Shown here: positions 24,001 through 33,700 of the stretch, in pieces
How positions within the stretch are numbered: the first letter of the stretch is position 1
How the letters are laid out: the number at the start of each line of letters is the position of its first letter
Assembly: GCF_910592395.1 (NCBI RefSeq)
Contig: NC_088318.1
Coordinates: forward strand, 9,362,349 to 9,426,348
DNA length: 64,000 nt
From: Lineus longissimus
Taxonomy: Eukaryota > Nemertea > Pilidiophora > Heteronemertea > Lineidae
Direction: 5' to 3'
The notes under the pieces: model-generated
Seen by the model: the letters and a program-made list of their open reading frames with translations, nothing else
What the model was told of the DNA's origin: nothing
The model's database searches: none
Program-made: the position numbers and the translations under genes

Positions 24001-24920
24001 TGTAATAATCATGTACCTTGTGTCCATGTGCATGTTATTAGTTCCACCTACGCTGCATGAAGACAAGGACTCCACTCTTTGACGTCACCACACAACTCCT
24101 TGACGTCATCACACACCCCACTACTGCAACGGCAATAGAAATGACTTTACGTCATAATACCAGGGTGACGTCAACTCAGTACTTCAGCATGCACTGATAT
24201 AGCAAGAAGGTCTTTCGCATCAGCACTTCTGCGTGCTAGACGTTATAGCTTCACGTTGCCTCATAATAACGTTACCGACACACACTTGGCCCTTGCCTTC
24301 ACCTATCCATTTCAGCTGAGCGCCAGGCCCTTGGGCCTCTTGTTAAAGAATCAGCTGAGTTTCATGTGGAGGATAAGCATAAGCACTTCAATATGCATCA
24401 TTTTACCACAAGCTAGGTTTATGGGCTTAGTAACTCTGTCTTCAGCCAGAGAAGGAGTGCAGCACTGTGGAAGATGTATGAATTTGAGTTCCTTGAAAGC
24501 CACAATGGTTCATCAAAAAATTAAAAAATTGATTTGTTCTTCCAGAGATTGAACCATTGCAAGGTAGCCAGCACTTTTAAAATCATGCAATATGAGGCAC
24601 CTATGCATCAATAATTTGTGCTTATCTTATTTGACGTGTTAATCTAAATTCCAGATGAGAGTGATGATGCCGTTTCATTGAGCCAGATCTTGCAGTTTAT
24701 GAGTGGGGCATCCGCTATCCCTCCACTTGGCCTCCCAAACATTGTTGTGAATTTCTTTGATGTCGAGCCTGGAGAAAAGCGGTACCCTTCAGCCAATACA
24801 TGTGTGCCAATCATGTGGCTTCCGAGATGGAAGAAGTTAAAGGACACGAACTTCCGAACTCCTTTCTTTGCCTTGTTGAAGGAAGGCATTCTGTCAAGCA
24901 AAGGCTTCGACAAGATGTAA
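9021..24920 (+). CDS. HECT-type E3 ubiquitin ligase, 18 exons, ~909 aa (G2E3-like family)
   Basis: Exons: 9021-9093, 9935-10252, 10589-10860, 11219-11272, 12671-12778, 13126-13221, 15572-15619, 15875-16006, 16803-16974, 17422-17481, 17763-17834, 18228-18281, 18634-18701, 19506-19784, 20086-20350, 20886-21043, 21349-21584, 24655-24920. All junctions are GT-AG and phases match throughout, ending at TAA 24918-24920. The exception is exon 9, where seven Gs replace an expected six. Residues ~60-120 are basic and proline-rich (PKKKKKTPGRP, a likely nuclear signal). About 131-205 and 330-424 look ubiquitin-like. 276-291 is a CSDC...CLNC zinc-ribbon-like motif. 425-468 comes from two duplicated small exons. 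~515-909 is the HECT domain, with GVDLGGPRREFF (N-lobe signature) and the catalytic cysteine ~C871 in SANTC. HECT enzymes carry ubiquitin as a thioester on that cysteine and pass it to substrates. The layout resembles proteins of fish and invertebrates annotated as G2/M-phase-specific E3-like. Substrate unknown. Exon 13's donor (GTAGGT at 18702) avoids a stop four bases later. Confidence 0.85.
11329..12440 (+). mobile_element. GCTCACC-family repeat element in HECT intron 4
   Basis: It starts with a GGCC hairpin followed by GTGCTCACC and ends with CTCACCTCTGCTAAGAGGTGAGCTAAAAA, read in two pieces as a hairpin plus a TAAAAA tail. Inside are three modules about 300 bp apart with the core GACCTCTGTGACCTTGA (11467, 11781, 12081), each followed by AGGTCAAAT. 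A GACGACGACGG microsatellite precedes the 3' hairpin. No coding capacity; a non-autonomous element. Confidence 0.7.
14134..14956 (+). mobile_element. CAGCTGAGC-family repeat element (copy a) in HECT intron 6
   Basis: The left end TTTTAGCTCAGCTGACAAG and right end CAGCTGAGCGCCAGGCCC...TTGTT define the copy. Subterminal CAGCTGAGC words are inverted between the ends, and the right end folds as AGGCCCTTGGGCCT. A tRNA-like 3' half (GTGGGTTCCAATCCCAC, perfect T-arm with box B) lies at about 14552-14568, followed by a T-rich tract. The copy is 823 bp and non-coding. Confidence 0.7.
17405..17889 (+). repeat. Tandemly duplicated small exon with flanking intron
   Basis: Exon 10 (60 nt) and exon 11 (72 nt) share the block encoding GPSTSQSRTEESGST or its close match. 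They also share the polypyrimidine tract before them and ~50 nt of the intron after them (GTATGTATCAATTTTTGGCC...). The copies start 341 bp apart. Both keep the frame, so either or both can be spliced in. Exon 11 has an extra 12 nt encoding proline-rich residues. Confidence 0.85.
18780..19500 (+). mobile_element. CAGCTGAGC-family internal fragment in HECT intron 13
   Basis: About 18890-19072 matches copy a at about 14440-14620 (CCAGTTGGCGTTACTGAGCA, the tRNA-like GGATTCCAATCCCAC and a T-rich tract up to CACTTGTA). The diagnostic left and right ends are not seen. The matching block is interrupted at CACTTGTA by the MITE at 19075. Confidence 0.55.
19075..19258. mobile_element. Tigger/mariner-type MITE, 184 bp, TA target
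   Basis: The terminal repeats CAGTAGAACTCGCGTAAGTC and its exact complement at the other end are perfect over at least 24 bp. TA flanks both sides (19073-19074, 19259-19260). CAGTAGAAC-style ends with TA targets are typical of Tigger-derived MITEs. Internal sequence is non-coding. It sits in HECT intron 13. Confidence 0.85.
19506..24920 (+). CDS. HECT catalytic domain block (exons 14-18 of the ligase gene)
   Basis: Five exons encode the complete HECT fold. Exon 14 carries the conserved N-lobe turn GVDLGGPRREFF. Exon 15 holds the HGGAGLGLLSKKVW region. Exons 16-17 hold the rest of the N-lobe and hinge. Exon 18 holds the C-lobe with the active cysteine (TGT at 24801-24803) followed by MWLPRW and the terminal ...GFDKM. 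The acidic or aromatic tail seen in some HECTs is absent and the protein ends soon after the C-lobe. All catalytic landmarks are present, so the enzyme is predicted active if exon 9 is read correctly. The last intron (21585-24654) is long because of a ~2.75-kb repeat insertion. Confidence 0.85.
23762..23841. repeat. ~21-bp x 4 tandem repeat
   Basis: AAATATCTGCCGCAAGGC-type units start at about 23762, 23783, 23805 and 23826. The open frames across it simply reflect the repeat. Confidence 0.75.
24080..24173. promoter_or_regulatory. Cluster of four CRE/ATF sites
   Basis: TGACGTCA occurs perfectly at 24080-24087, 24101-24108 and 24166-24173, with TTACGTCA at 24147-24154. Three palindromic octamers in 94 bp is far above chance. 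The cluster lies in the last intron of the HECT gene, inside repeat copy b. CREB/ATF-type bZIP factors bind such sites in animals; activity here is inferred only. Confidence 0.6.
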
Positions 24921-25030
24921 GATGCCATCTTTTTTCCTACCTTTCACTGCCGAACCAGTTGTATCTCTAGTGTCCTCTACTATGCGAGGGCATGTATTGT
25001 GATTCACCTCGACCGTGTTATGTCGAATCA

Positions 25031-25175
25031 GTATGAATCTAATTGCCATGTTATTATCATCATCAAAACAATTGCCATGTATATATCATTGTCAAGAACA
25101 CAGTCATGTAATAACCATATGTAATAAGCACATGACCATGTCAATGGCATCGGCAATATTGAGCAGATTGCCATG
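25031..25175. repeat. Left half of a degenerate ATTGCCATGTTATTATCA minisatellite
   Basis: Words such as CAATTGCCATGT, ATATCATTGTCAAG and CATGTAATAA recur with a loose ~20-25 bp rhythm. The same pattern resumes at 26950 after the inserted element, so this was one array. Confidence 0.6.
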
Positions 25176-25256
25176 TTTTTAGCTCAGCTGACTAAGTCAG
25201 CCGAGCTTGTCAAATAAGTTGTTCAGTGGCGTCCGTCTGTCCATCCATCCATCCAT

Positions 25257-25290
<34 letters not shown>

Positions 25291-26948
25291 GTTAAACCCA
25301 TGGTGCACATTTTGTAACCGTAAGACCTAGAGACTTCAATTTTGCATTTCTGGATACTTCTGGTCAAACTCTACTTTCAAAACAAAATTTGTCGCCATTC
25401 GACCTACTTCCTGCGAGCGAGAGTGCATGAAGGAAACTGGCCTATATCGGCCTAGGAGCAGCAGAATTAGTCGAAATATGCTCTAATATTAAGATAAAAT
25501 TCTTGAAAATCTATTTTATTGAGAAAAAGTTCAAAATTTTAACAGGAGAGGGCGCTACCTGCCTTTTAATTATTTCTGCCGATTCAAATTCCCGCCCGAT
25601 GAGGTCAGCCATCAATGAAGTCTCCCATTTGCCAGTTCTCAAAACATGGCAGCTACACAACAAAAGCAGTAGCTCCAGGAATAAATCACTGTTCACTTCA
25701 GCTTCGTAATCGATTGTACCCCCACTTTATTGTGTTTTGTGTGGTGTTCCTGTTCAATCAACGATGTAAGGCCTTATTATGTTGGATTTAATTGAGAAGG
25801 TGCATTATAAGCGGCCTACGAAATACCGAAGCGGAGACAAAATGGCGGCATGTTGTTTACGCTATGTGCAATAATCTTGGAGCTCAATGACACTCAAGTA
25901 CCCAATTTTCTGCCTAAAAAGTAGTCTGGTAGGCGATATTATCACTAGTTCGTTTCAGTGGTAGTCATAAGGTCTTTAGGGACTACTTTCAGATATTTGT
26001 TCTTGAAAATTTGGCCACATTTCTGTGAAAACGATATCGGAAGTGCATGCTCTGTTCGCGATGACATCGCCGATGTATTTTGAAGTGGAGAATTCCCACA
26101 CACAGTATGTGCAGTGAATCGGCATGATTCTGTTCGCCTATTAAGTTTTAGTTCTACGATTCTTTCATGAGTAAAAAGTAGACATTCTAAGCAATACAAT
26201 AATGTCACTCCCATAAAAATTGATTGGAAATTGAGGGAGCTACGGCATTCTGTTCGGCAACTGGCAGCGCTGAAAAAATACATTGCATACTGTACAATAC
26301 CATATGGCACATTTTAAAAAGCGCTCATTGGACAACGTAGGGAATCACCAGAAATGACGTCATCGCTGGTCTAAATAGAAAACTACGGTGGCGCAGTAGA
26401 GCACAAGAAAAGGTTTAGCATTAATTTCGTCATGCAAGCTTCAGCAACAAAACGATTTCTCATGAATGATTTATTTGATCATCATCAGCTTGTTTCCCCT
26501 GATAGATAAAGAAATGATTTACAATTTCCATCAAAGTTTTCTATTTTGTGTATAGTCACATGTTATTTAACTGGCAAGGAGCCAAGCAGTTTTGAATATT
26601 CGCGGGAAAATACTTCGTACTTGTAAACGAGGCTATGACAATGAGTATCCTCATTCATGGCATAAACTTCATGTTTCGGTAAATATTTTCATACGATGAT
26701 TTCACCCGAATTATGGTAAGGATTGAGGAATGAACAGTGGCATAATTATGTCAACCAAAAACATTGGTACCGTAGTGAACGCAAAAGGATACCTTTAAAG
26801 CTGCAGTTTAATGTTGTACTTCAACTATAGAGCCCTTTGTAACATCAAATACCATGGAGCATGCCATTTTCATGCATAATGAACTAAACACCGGGAAGAT
26901 ATTAATGATATTAACTCAGCTGAGCGCCAGGCCCTTGGGCCTCTTGTT
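25175..26948 (+). mobile_element. CAGCTGAGC-family repeat element (copy c) inserted in a minisatellite
   Basis: The left end TTTTTAGCTCAGCTGACTAAG and the right end CTCAGCTGAGCGCCAGGCCC...TTGTT are cleanly bounded by the same minisatellite on both sides, so the insertion limits are visible to within a few bases. A (CCAT)n tract lies at 25241-25280. The interior has no recognised protein; frames of up to 121 codons look random. Confidence 0.75.
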
Positions 26949-27245
26949 CTCATTATCAAGCCAGTTACCATGTAAATATCAATTGTCAAGCACATTATCG
27001 TTGTCAAGCAGGTTGCCATGTTATTCTCAATATATCAAATCAGTTACATGTACACCACGTCATTGTTGTCGAGTCAATTTCCATGTTATTATCAATACGT
27101 GTATATCAATTAAATTACCATGTAAATATCATTCACCATCCTTGTAAATACATGTTAGTGAAGCAGATAGCCGTAATGTTATCAAGCCAATTATCATTTA
27201 AATGTCATTACCAAGCACATGATCATGTCACTGTTGTCTACATCA
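26949..27245. repeat. Right half of the ATTGCCATGTTATTATCA minisatellite
   Basis: Repeated CCAGTTACCATGTAAATATCA, CAAGCACATTATCGTTGTC and similar words continue the array seen at 25031-25175. Confidence 0.6.
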
Positions 27246-27639
27246 TGTAAAGAGTTTCATCCAATCACAGACTTCTAGGCTGCATCCTTGCTGTAGCAAT
27301 TCGTCAGAGGTTGAATCTATTTCATTCATAATAATGATGTGTTTAGAATATTGTAATTGGTCATTTGGTGAACTTTTGAATAATGATACATGTAACTGGG
27401 ACTTCCATGACACTGTATGATACTAGTATATATAAGCAATAAGATACATTTCATAAACTGCTTTTATGTTGCTTTTTAATTCCAAATCAACCTGGAGAGA
27501 AACGAGTCTGAGCATATCATTGTGTCAACCACTCCAAATGAAACTTTGAATTAGATAAATAATGTTGGGATGTTTGGCATGTCTCATGAGGCAGTTGTGT
27601 TGGGCCTGGCACTTTCATGGCCTTGCTATAACATCGACA

Positions 27640-29510
27640 GAAAGACGTGACAGTTGCAACCAAACAGTCCAGCCTGAATCTGGTCTGGCACCTCTGCTAT
27701 CTCGCTAACATGGTTAGAAAGACGGGGCAGTCGCAATCAAACAGTCTAACAACTATTAAAGTTGGGCTTGGCACCTCCACATTCTTGATACAAACATGGC
27801 AAGAAAGACGTGACAATCTGACAGGGTCGGGCCTAGCCTGGCACCTCCACCATCTTATCAACACTGCGAAAGACGGGACAGTCACGACCAAACTGGGCCT
27901 AGCCTGGCACCCCCACCATCTTATCAACACTGTGCGAAAGACAGGACAGTCACAACCAAACTGGGCCTAGCCTGGCACCCCCACCATCTTATCAACACTG
28001 TTGGAAAGACAGGACAGTCACAACCAAACAGGGTCGGGCCTAGCCTGGCACTCCCACCATCTTATTAACACTGTGCGAAAGACAGGACAGTCACGACCAA
28101 ACTGGGTCGGGCCTAGCCTGGCACCCCCACCATCTTATTAACACTGTGCGAAAGACAGGACAGTCACGACCAAACTGGGCCTAGCCTGGCACCCCCACCA
28201 TCTTATCAACACTGTGCGAAAGACAGGACAGTCACAACCAAACTGGGCCTAGCCTGGCACCCCCACCATCTTATCAACACTGTTGGAAAGACAGGACAGT
28301 CACAACCAAACAGGGTCGGGCCTAGCCTGGCACTCCCACCATCTTATTAACACTGTGCGAAAGACAGGACAGTCACGACCAAACTGAGTCTGGCCTGACA
28401 CGCCTGGCACCTCCACCATCTTATCAGCACTGTGAGCAAGACAGGACAGTCACGAGGAAACTGAGTCTGGCCTGGCACCTCCACCATCTTATCAACATTG
28501 TGTGAGAAAGACAGGACAGTTACAACCAAACTGAGTTGTTGGGCTTGGCATCTCCTTCGCCTTTTTATCAACCTGGTGCGAAAGACAGGACAGTCACCAC
28601 CGAACTGAGTCGGGCCTGGCATGCCAGGCACCTCCACGATCTTAGCAACACTGTGAGAAAGACAAGACAGTCACAACCAAACTGGACCGGGGCAGGCACC
28701 TCCACCATCTTATCAACACTGTGAGAAAGACAGGACACTCACAACCAAACTACTGAGTCTGGCCTGACACGCCTGGCACCTCCACCATCTTGACAACTTG
28801 GTGAGAGAGACAGAACGGTCACAACCAAACTAAGTCGGATCTGTTGTCAAAATGGTGAGAAAGACATGACAGTCTCAACCAAACTGGGTTGGGCCTGGCA
28901 CCTCCACCATCTTATCAACACTGTGCGAAAGACAGGACAGCTACAACAAAACAGGGTCGGGCCTAGCCTGGCACATCCACCATCTTATCTGCACTGTGAG
29001 AAAGACAGGACAGTCACAACCAAACTGAGTCGGGCCTCTTGTTAACACGGTGAGAGAGACAGAACTGTCACCACCCAACTGAGTCGGACCTCTTGTCAAC
29101 ATGGTGAGAAAGACAAGACTGTCACAACCGACCTGCTGGGTCGGGCCTCTTCTCAACATTGTGTGCGAAGGACAGAACTGTCACCACCGAACTGAGTTGG
29201 ACCTCTTGTCAACAGGGAGAGACAGGACTGTTATAACCGATCTGAGTCGGGCCTCTGGTGAACATTGTTAGAAAGACAGGACAGTTTCTGAACTGAGTTG
29301 GACCTGGCACCCCCGCCATCTTGTCAACATTGTGAGAGCTGGAGACAGGACAGTCACAACCAAACTAAGTTGGGGAAGGACAGGTCTGGCACTTTCACTG
29401 TCTTTCCAAAATGGTGCGAAAGACAAGAAATGTACAACCAAACTACGTCGGGCCAGGCAGATCCACCGTCTCGCCAACATGGTGAGCAAGACAGTACAGT
29501 CACAGCAGAC
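27640..29510. repeat. ~70-bp minisatellite, about 25 units, with a 282-bp higher-order block
   Basis: The unit contains GAAAGACAGGACAGTCACAA, CCAAACTGGG, GCCTGGCACC and CACCATCTTATCAACACTGT. Between about 27893 and 28386 a block of four units recurs with a period of 282 bp; the variant CTGTTGGAAAG appears at 28001 and 28283. Units diverge toward both edges. Open frames on both strands (up to 107 aa) are by-products of the array, not genes. Confidence 0.9.
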
Positions 29511-30781
29511 ATCTCCCTCAGTAGTTTTGGTCCCAAAGTGGTTGTTTCCATTCAATTCAACCCCTCTAATTTAACAAGGACGCCTCTCTTACAGGTGTCT
29601 TAGGAACAGCAGGCCCAAGAGGTTGTGCGGTATATGGCATGGTCAATCTGGCGCGCTTGCACAATACCAAAATCGGTCCTTGTAATAATTAAGAGTAGCA
29701 GGGCATTTTTCTCTTATTATTTGATGCAGACCATCTCATACCAAGACATTGATACCAAGATGATCAGCAATGTGGGATACTAGTATTGATTCTCAAGGGT
29801 GCAGAAGTTATTACATGTGTAAACCTCATCCAATAATGAGTATTGGCCAATAATCAGCATGCACCTCACATCACAAATCTTATGGATACCAACTGGTATG
29901 GCAACATCCTTGCTGACGTCCTATGCTAAAGGTGTTGATTCATCCCCTAATAAACTTGTTTACAAAGCTTGGAATGGGTTATTGTATGCATCCTTTTTCC
30001 ATTTTTTCAATTGAGAGTGCAACTCAATTTGAAAGAAGAATTAAATTGAACAAAGGGAGCAAAAACTGATTGAAATAACATACAAATTATCACACAATTT
30101 ATTCAAGTACCATGAAGAACACAAAATGAACTGGTAGAAAAGTGAATAAGAGCACATTTTGAGATGGATTTGACAATCTGATTATTTGGGTAATAACATA
30201 TTTGTAGGGATGTAACATGTACCATCCTATTTACTGCACATGTCAGTTCTGCAGTTTCAACCACGGAGTTCCACACCATCTAATTTTGGTATATTTTTGC
30301 ACGTTGCCCCCAACTAGCACAACAAGAAATTTTGCGAGCCCAAGAGTTGATTCTTAAGGGGTACATATTATATCAGGTGTCCCAAAAAAAGGGAACTGCT
30401 TTTTGACAAGTAGTTTCTCAGTGATAGATATATGTAGTAGTAAACCAAATTCATAAAAAATGTTCATGGTGTGGGTCTAACCTAATGGTATAATCAACTA
30501 GCCTGCAAAGAAGTACTGGTACTCTGAATCATGATGGGTTAGTTAAGTGACATGTGCGTGCTGGTATATCTCGGTACTAAAATACTTATTAGATAGGTAA
30601 TTATAGTACATGTACAATAACTACTGAAAAATGAATACATGTAGTTTGTGGAAAACGTGGCAAGCAATAGACATTATCATTTCAAACGCCCTGACCCTGG
30701 AGAATTATAATTTAATCCTGGCCAGGTGGGGAGGGGGGGGGGGGGGGGGGGGTCCTCTGCTTACACTGACAGCTGCATCGT
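29511..30781. other. Intergenic, no gene recognised
   Basis: AT-rich sequence without exon-like features. A G-rich run of about 30 bases lies at 30722-30752, just beyond the end of the minus-strand integrase-like gene. Confidence 0.5.
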
Positions 30782-33700
30782 TCAAGACTGACTTATGAAA
30801 TTCAACACATTTAGGTATATATCCATGCCATGTCCATCAACCGTCTCTCCCAATGGTGAAATTGTTTGCTGCAAAACAGTTAAACGTTCCACGGAAAGAG
30901 GGCCATCAGGCTCAACAACATTGACAGTAGTTGTACCTGTACTATTAGGAGTTGGACCTTCCCAGTCAATACCAAAAGATTCAATATTGTTCAGCTGAAT
31001 ATTGTCATTTGCAAAAAATATGTCATCAACATGAGGGCGTGACGTCCCGTACAGGTTGAATAGACCCTCAACATACAGCTGTATTGGAGTACTGCCTCGC
31101 TCAGTAGACAGCTGATGATGATTCCATTGCTGCCTGTACTCTTCCACACTCCTTCGAATTCTGGGATTATACACAAACTGCAATGCCCATCTATGATTAG
31201 TGTCACTTACATCCAAAATGCCGGCATCTTCCATGAAATGAAACAAGTCGTAATAGACATGAGTGCATCCATGTAACAAGTCACGCCAAAAACGTTCAAT
31301 ACGCTGGTTATGCACTGATCTGCCCCTGATCATGCTACCACGATTACGACCTCTGAAAATGTTCATGAAATGTTCAACATCGTTATTCTCTGTCCCTCTA
31401 TCAGCTCTAACACGAGATGGTACCCCGTATTCAGCAGTTGCACCCTGAAATGCCGTCATCACAGATTCAGCCCTGTTGTTGCAAACAACGGAGAGAAAAA
31501 CCATTAAACGACTGTATCCATCGATCCCTCCATGTATTACAAAGCCCCATCTGAAGAGAGAGAGAGAAGATCAGTTGTTGTATAAATGTGATCATGGAGA
31601 TATTATTGAATTATTATTACCATGATGTGATTAAGGGCAATACAATAAACAAAGTATATCACCTCACTTAGTAAACTTACAGTTTGGATGTAGTTCATAG
31701 GTCCACTTGGTACTACAGTTCTAACTCCGCATAATAAGACAATTATATTCTGTAGTTTAAGATTTTTTCTTCAAAAGTGGCTCCATAAGGGGTTTTTAAT
31801 TTTCATGCACACACAAATGTTTGTATTGAATACAATTCAAAGTGAACTACCCAATTCCAATTCACAAAATTAACAATGCATTTATTGTCACAAAATATAA
31901 GGGATCATCTCAAAATTCATTGATGCACCAAAAGACGTATTTCGTCTCTCTCTGGACCCCCCCCTCCGAAAGACGAAAAGATTGGATGTCTGGCATCAAG
32001 CTTTCATTCCTTGAAAAAATGAACGGAGTCACTCTCTGTGCCTACATCAACATGTTGTACAGAAATGCCAATACTGTAAAAACATCAATCAATGACACAA
32101 TGCACTCATAAACACTCATAAAACAATAATAATTTAAGGAGTTGGCAGAAACTATCGGGTTAGTGGTATCTATCACTGGTATTTTTATTATTTATCCCGC
32201 TGAACTACTTCTCCAAAGACATAAAAAAGAGGCTGTAAAGTATCAACAAACATGTGCCATCTAGACTCTGAACCCAGTCCATCATCAACACCCTCGACGA
32301 TACATGTATATGAAAAGGGGCGAGGTAACCGCTGCGGGGGGAGTGTAGTGCCTTCATGAACATTGTCTAGCCCATACTCCTACGCAGAGACAGCAGTCTG
32401 ATTAAATATGCTTAAATAATAACTGCTTCTGGAGAAAGTGTCCAGGTGAGGGCGTCTAAGTATGGGGGCATCTGATTGGTCCAGGCTGGCGCGGACTTCT
32501 AATCGAGTATCGTGACTGGCTTGAGTAAACAACAGCTGGCCTGTTGTGTATAAAGAAGCCTAGTAGGGTTTTCTTGTAATTTGCCGATTTTAATCAAACT
32601 GATGCCACAGATGAAAAAAAAAAGACGAAAAGAAAGCCATCTGAAGCTGGACCCCCCTCCCCCAAGCGAAATACTTTTGTCTTTTGGGGCATCATTTTGA
32701 GATGATCCCTAAATGCTTTTTGAAAATACTTATCTTGTGACAGTCATGACTGTCTAGAACCAATACATTCATGTTTGAATCTCACCTAATCAACTTGTGA
32801 TTTCCATCTATGTGCCAAAGAGAATTAGGGCCAGCAACATGATATGTCCTACGCCTGATAGTTTGACTCCACCTTAGAGCTACTGAAGTTGGATCTGTCC
32901 TCAAAAGACTATCTCTCACCCGTTGACGTGATACGAAAATGCGATCCACAACAAGCCTTGCACGAACAAGTCGATATCCAAGACGCCGATTTGATGAACA
33001 TATGCTTTGGACCCTTCCATCTAATTCTGCATCGCTAATAAGAGTTCGTCTATCTTTATATGACAAATTAAAGAACCTGCAAAAAACAAATACGTCATGG
33101 GTAGAGTATCAGGTAAAATCCTATTAACTACTCTTTCGCTGCGGGTGACATGCTGGGGACCATCATGCCACATGCAGTGCCCCGTGCGGATGGCGTGCAC
33201 TGCACGTCATGTCCCTCTACAGTGATGTGAATTCAAAAGCACCTAGACGCACTTTCTCTAAACATTCAAATCACACTTAGAAAATAATTAATTTCATCCT
33301 GATCGCGATAGTACAGATGTTGACGCTTTTGAATGGTTTTGACCGTTCAGTTGAATTTTGCTCAAATTTGTTTGTTAGCAGTATTGACTAAGAGTGCGTG
33401 GTGGTGCCGGCTGTCAGATGGCTGCCACAGCGAAAGGGTTAACAAGTACAGCAATAAGCCAATAATTTTGAGAGGGGATCTTTTTTAAAACCTTTTTCAT
33501 GTTAAATGTTCAAGCCTTATCTTTTAGCAACTTTCCACTGTTTAACGGATACAGATAAGAATACAAACAACATATGCTACATGCCTAGACATTAATGTGG
33601 TACTGGTACCATTTCAATTCATGCATTATAGTATACAATGTTTGGTACATAGTATGTATTTTATTTTATGAACTTGTTGATACACGTTCAGTATGTACAT

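Larger units (their letters stand above)
21593..24344 (+). mobile_element. CAGCTGAGC-family repeat element (copy b), ~2.75 kb, in HECT intron 17
   Basis: It begins TTTTAGCTCAGCTGACAAAG only about 10 nt inside the intron and ends CAGCTGAGCGCCAGGCCC...TTGTT. The left ~60 bp, including GTCCGTCCTGCAATCCATCC, matches copies a and c. The interior is unlike the other copies, with no convincing protein, a CRE cluster at 24080-24173 and a small tandem repeat at 23762. Nested insertions may explain the length. Confidence 0.6.

Noticed and set aside
23454-24005. Frames up to 144 codons in HECT intron 17
   Set aside because: Built around a 21-bp tandem repeat inside a mobile element.
27647-29603. Several frames of 60-107 codons on both strands
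   Set aside because: All lie in the 70-bp minisatellite and repeat with its period.
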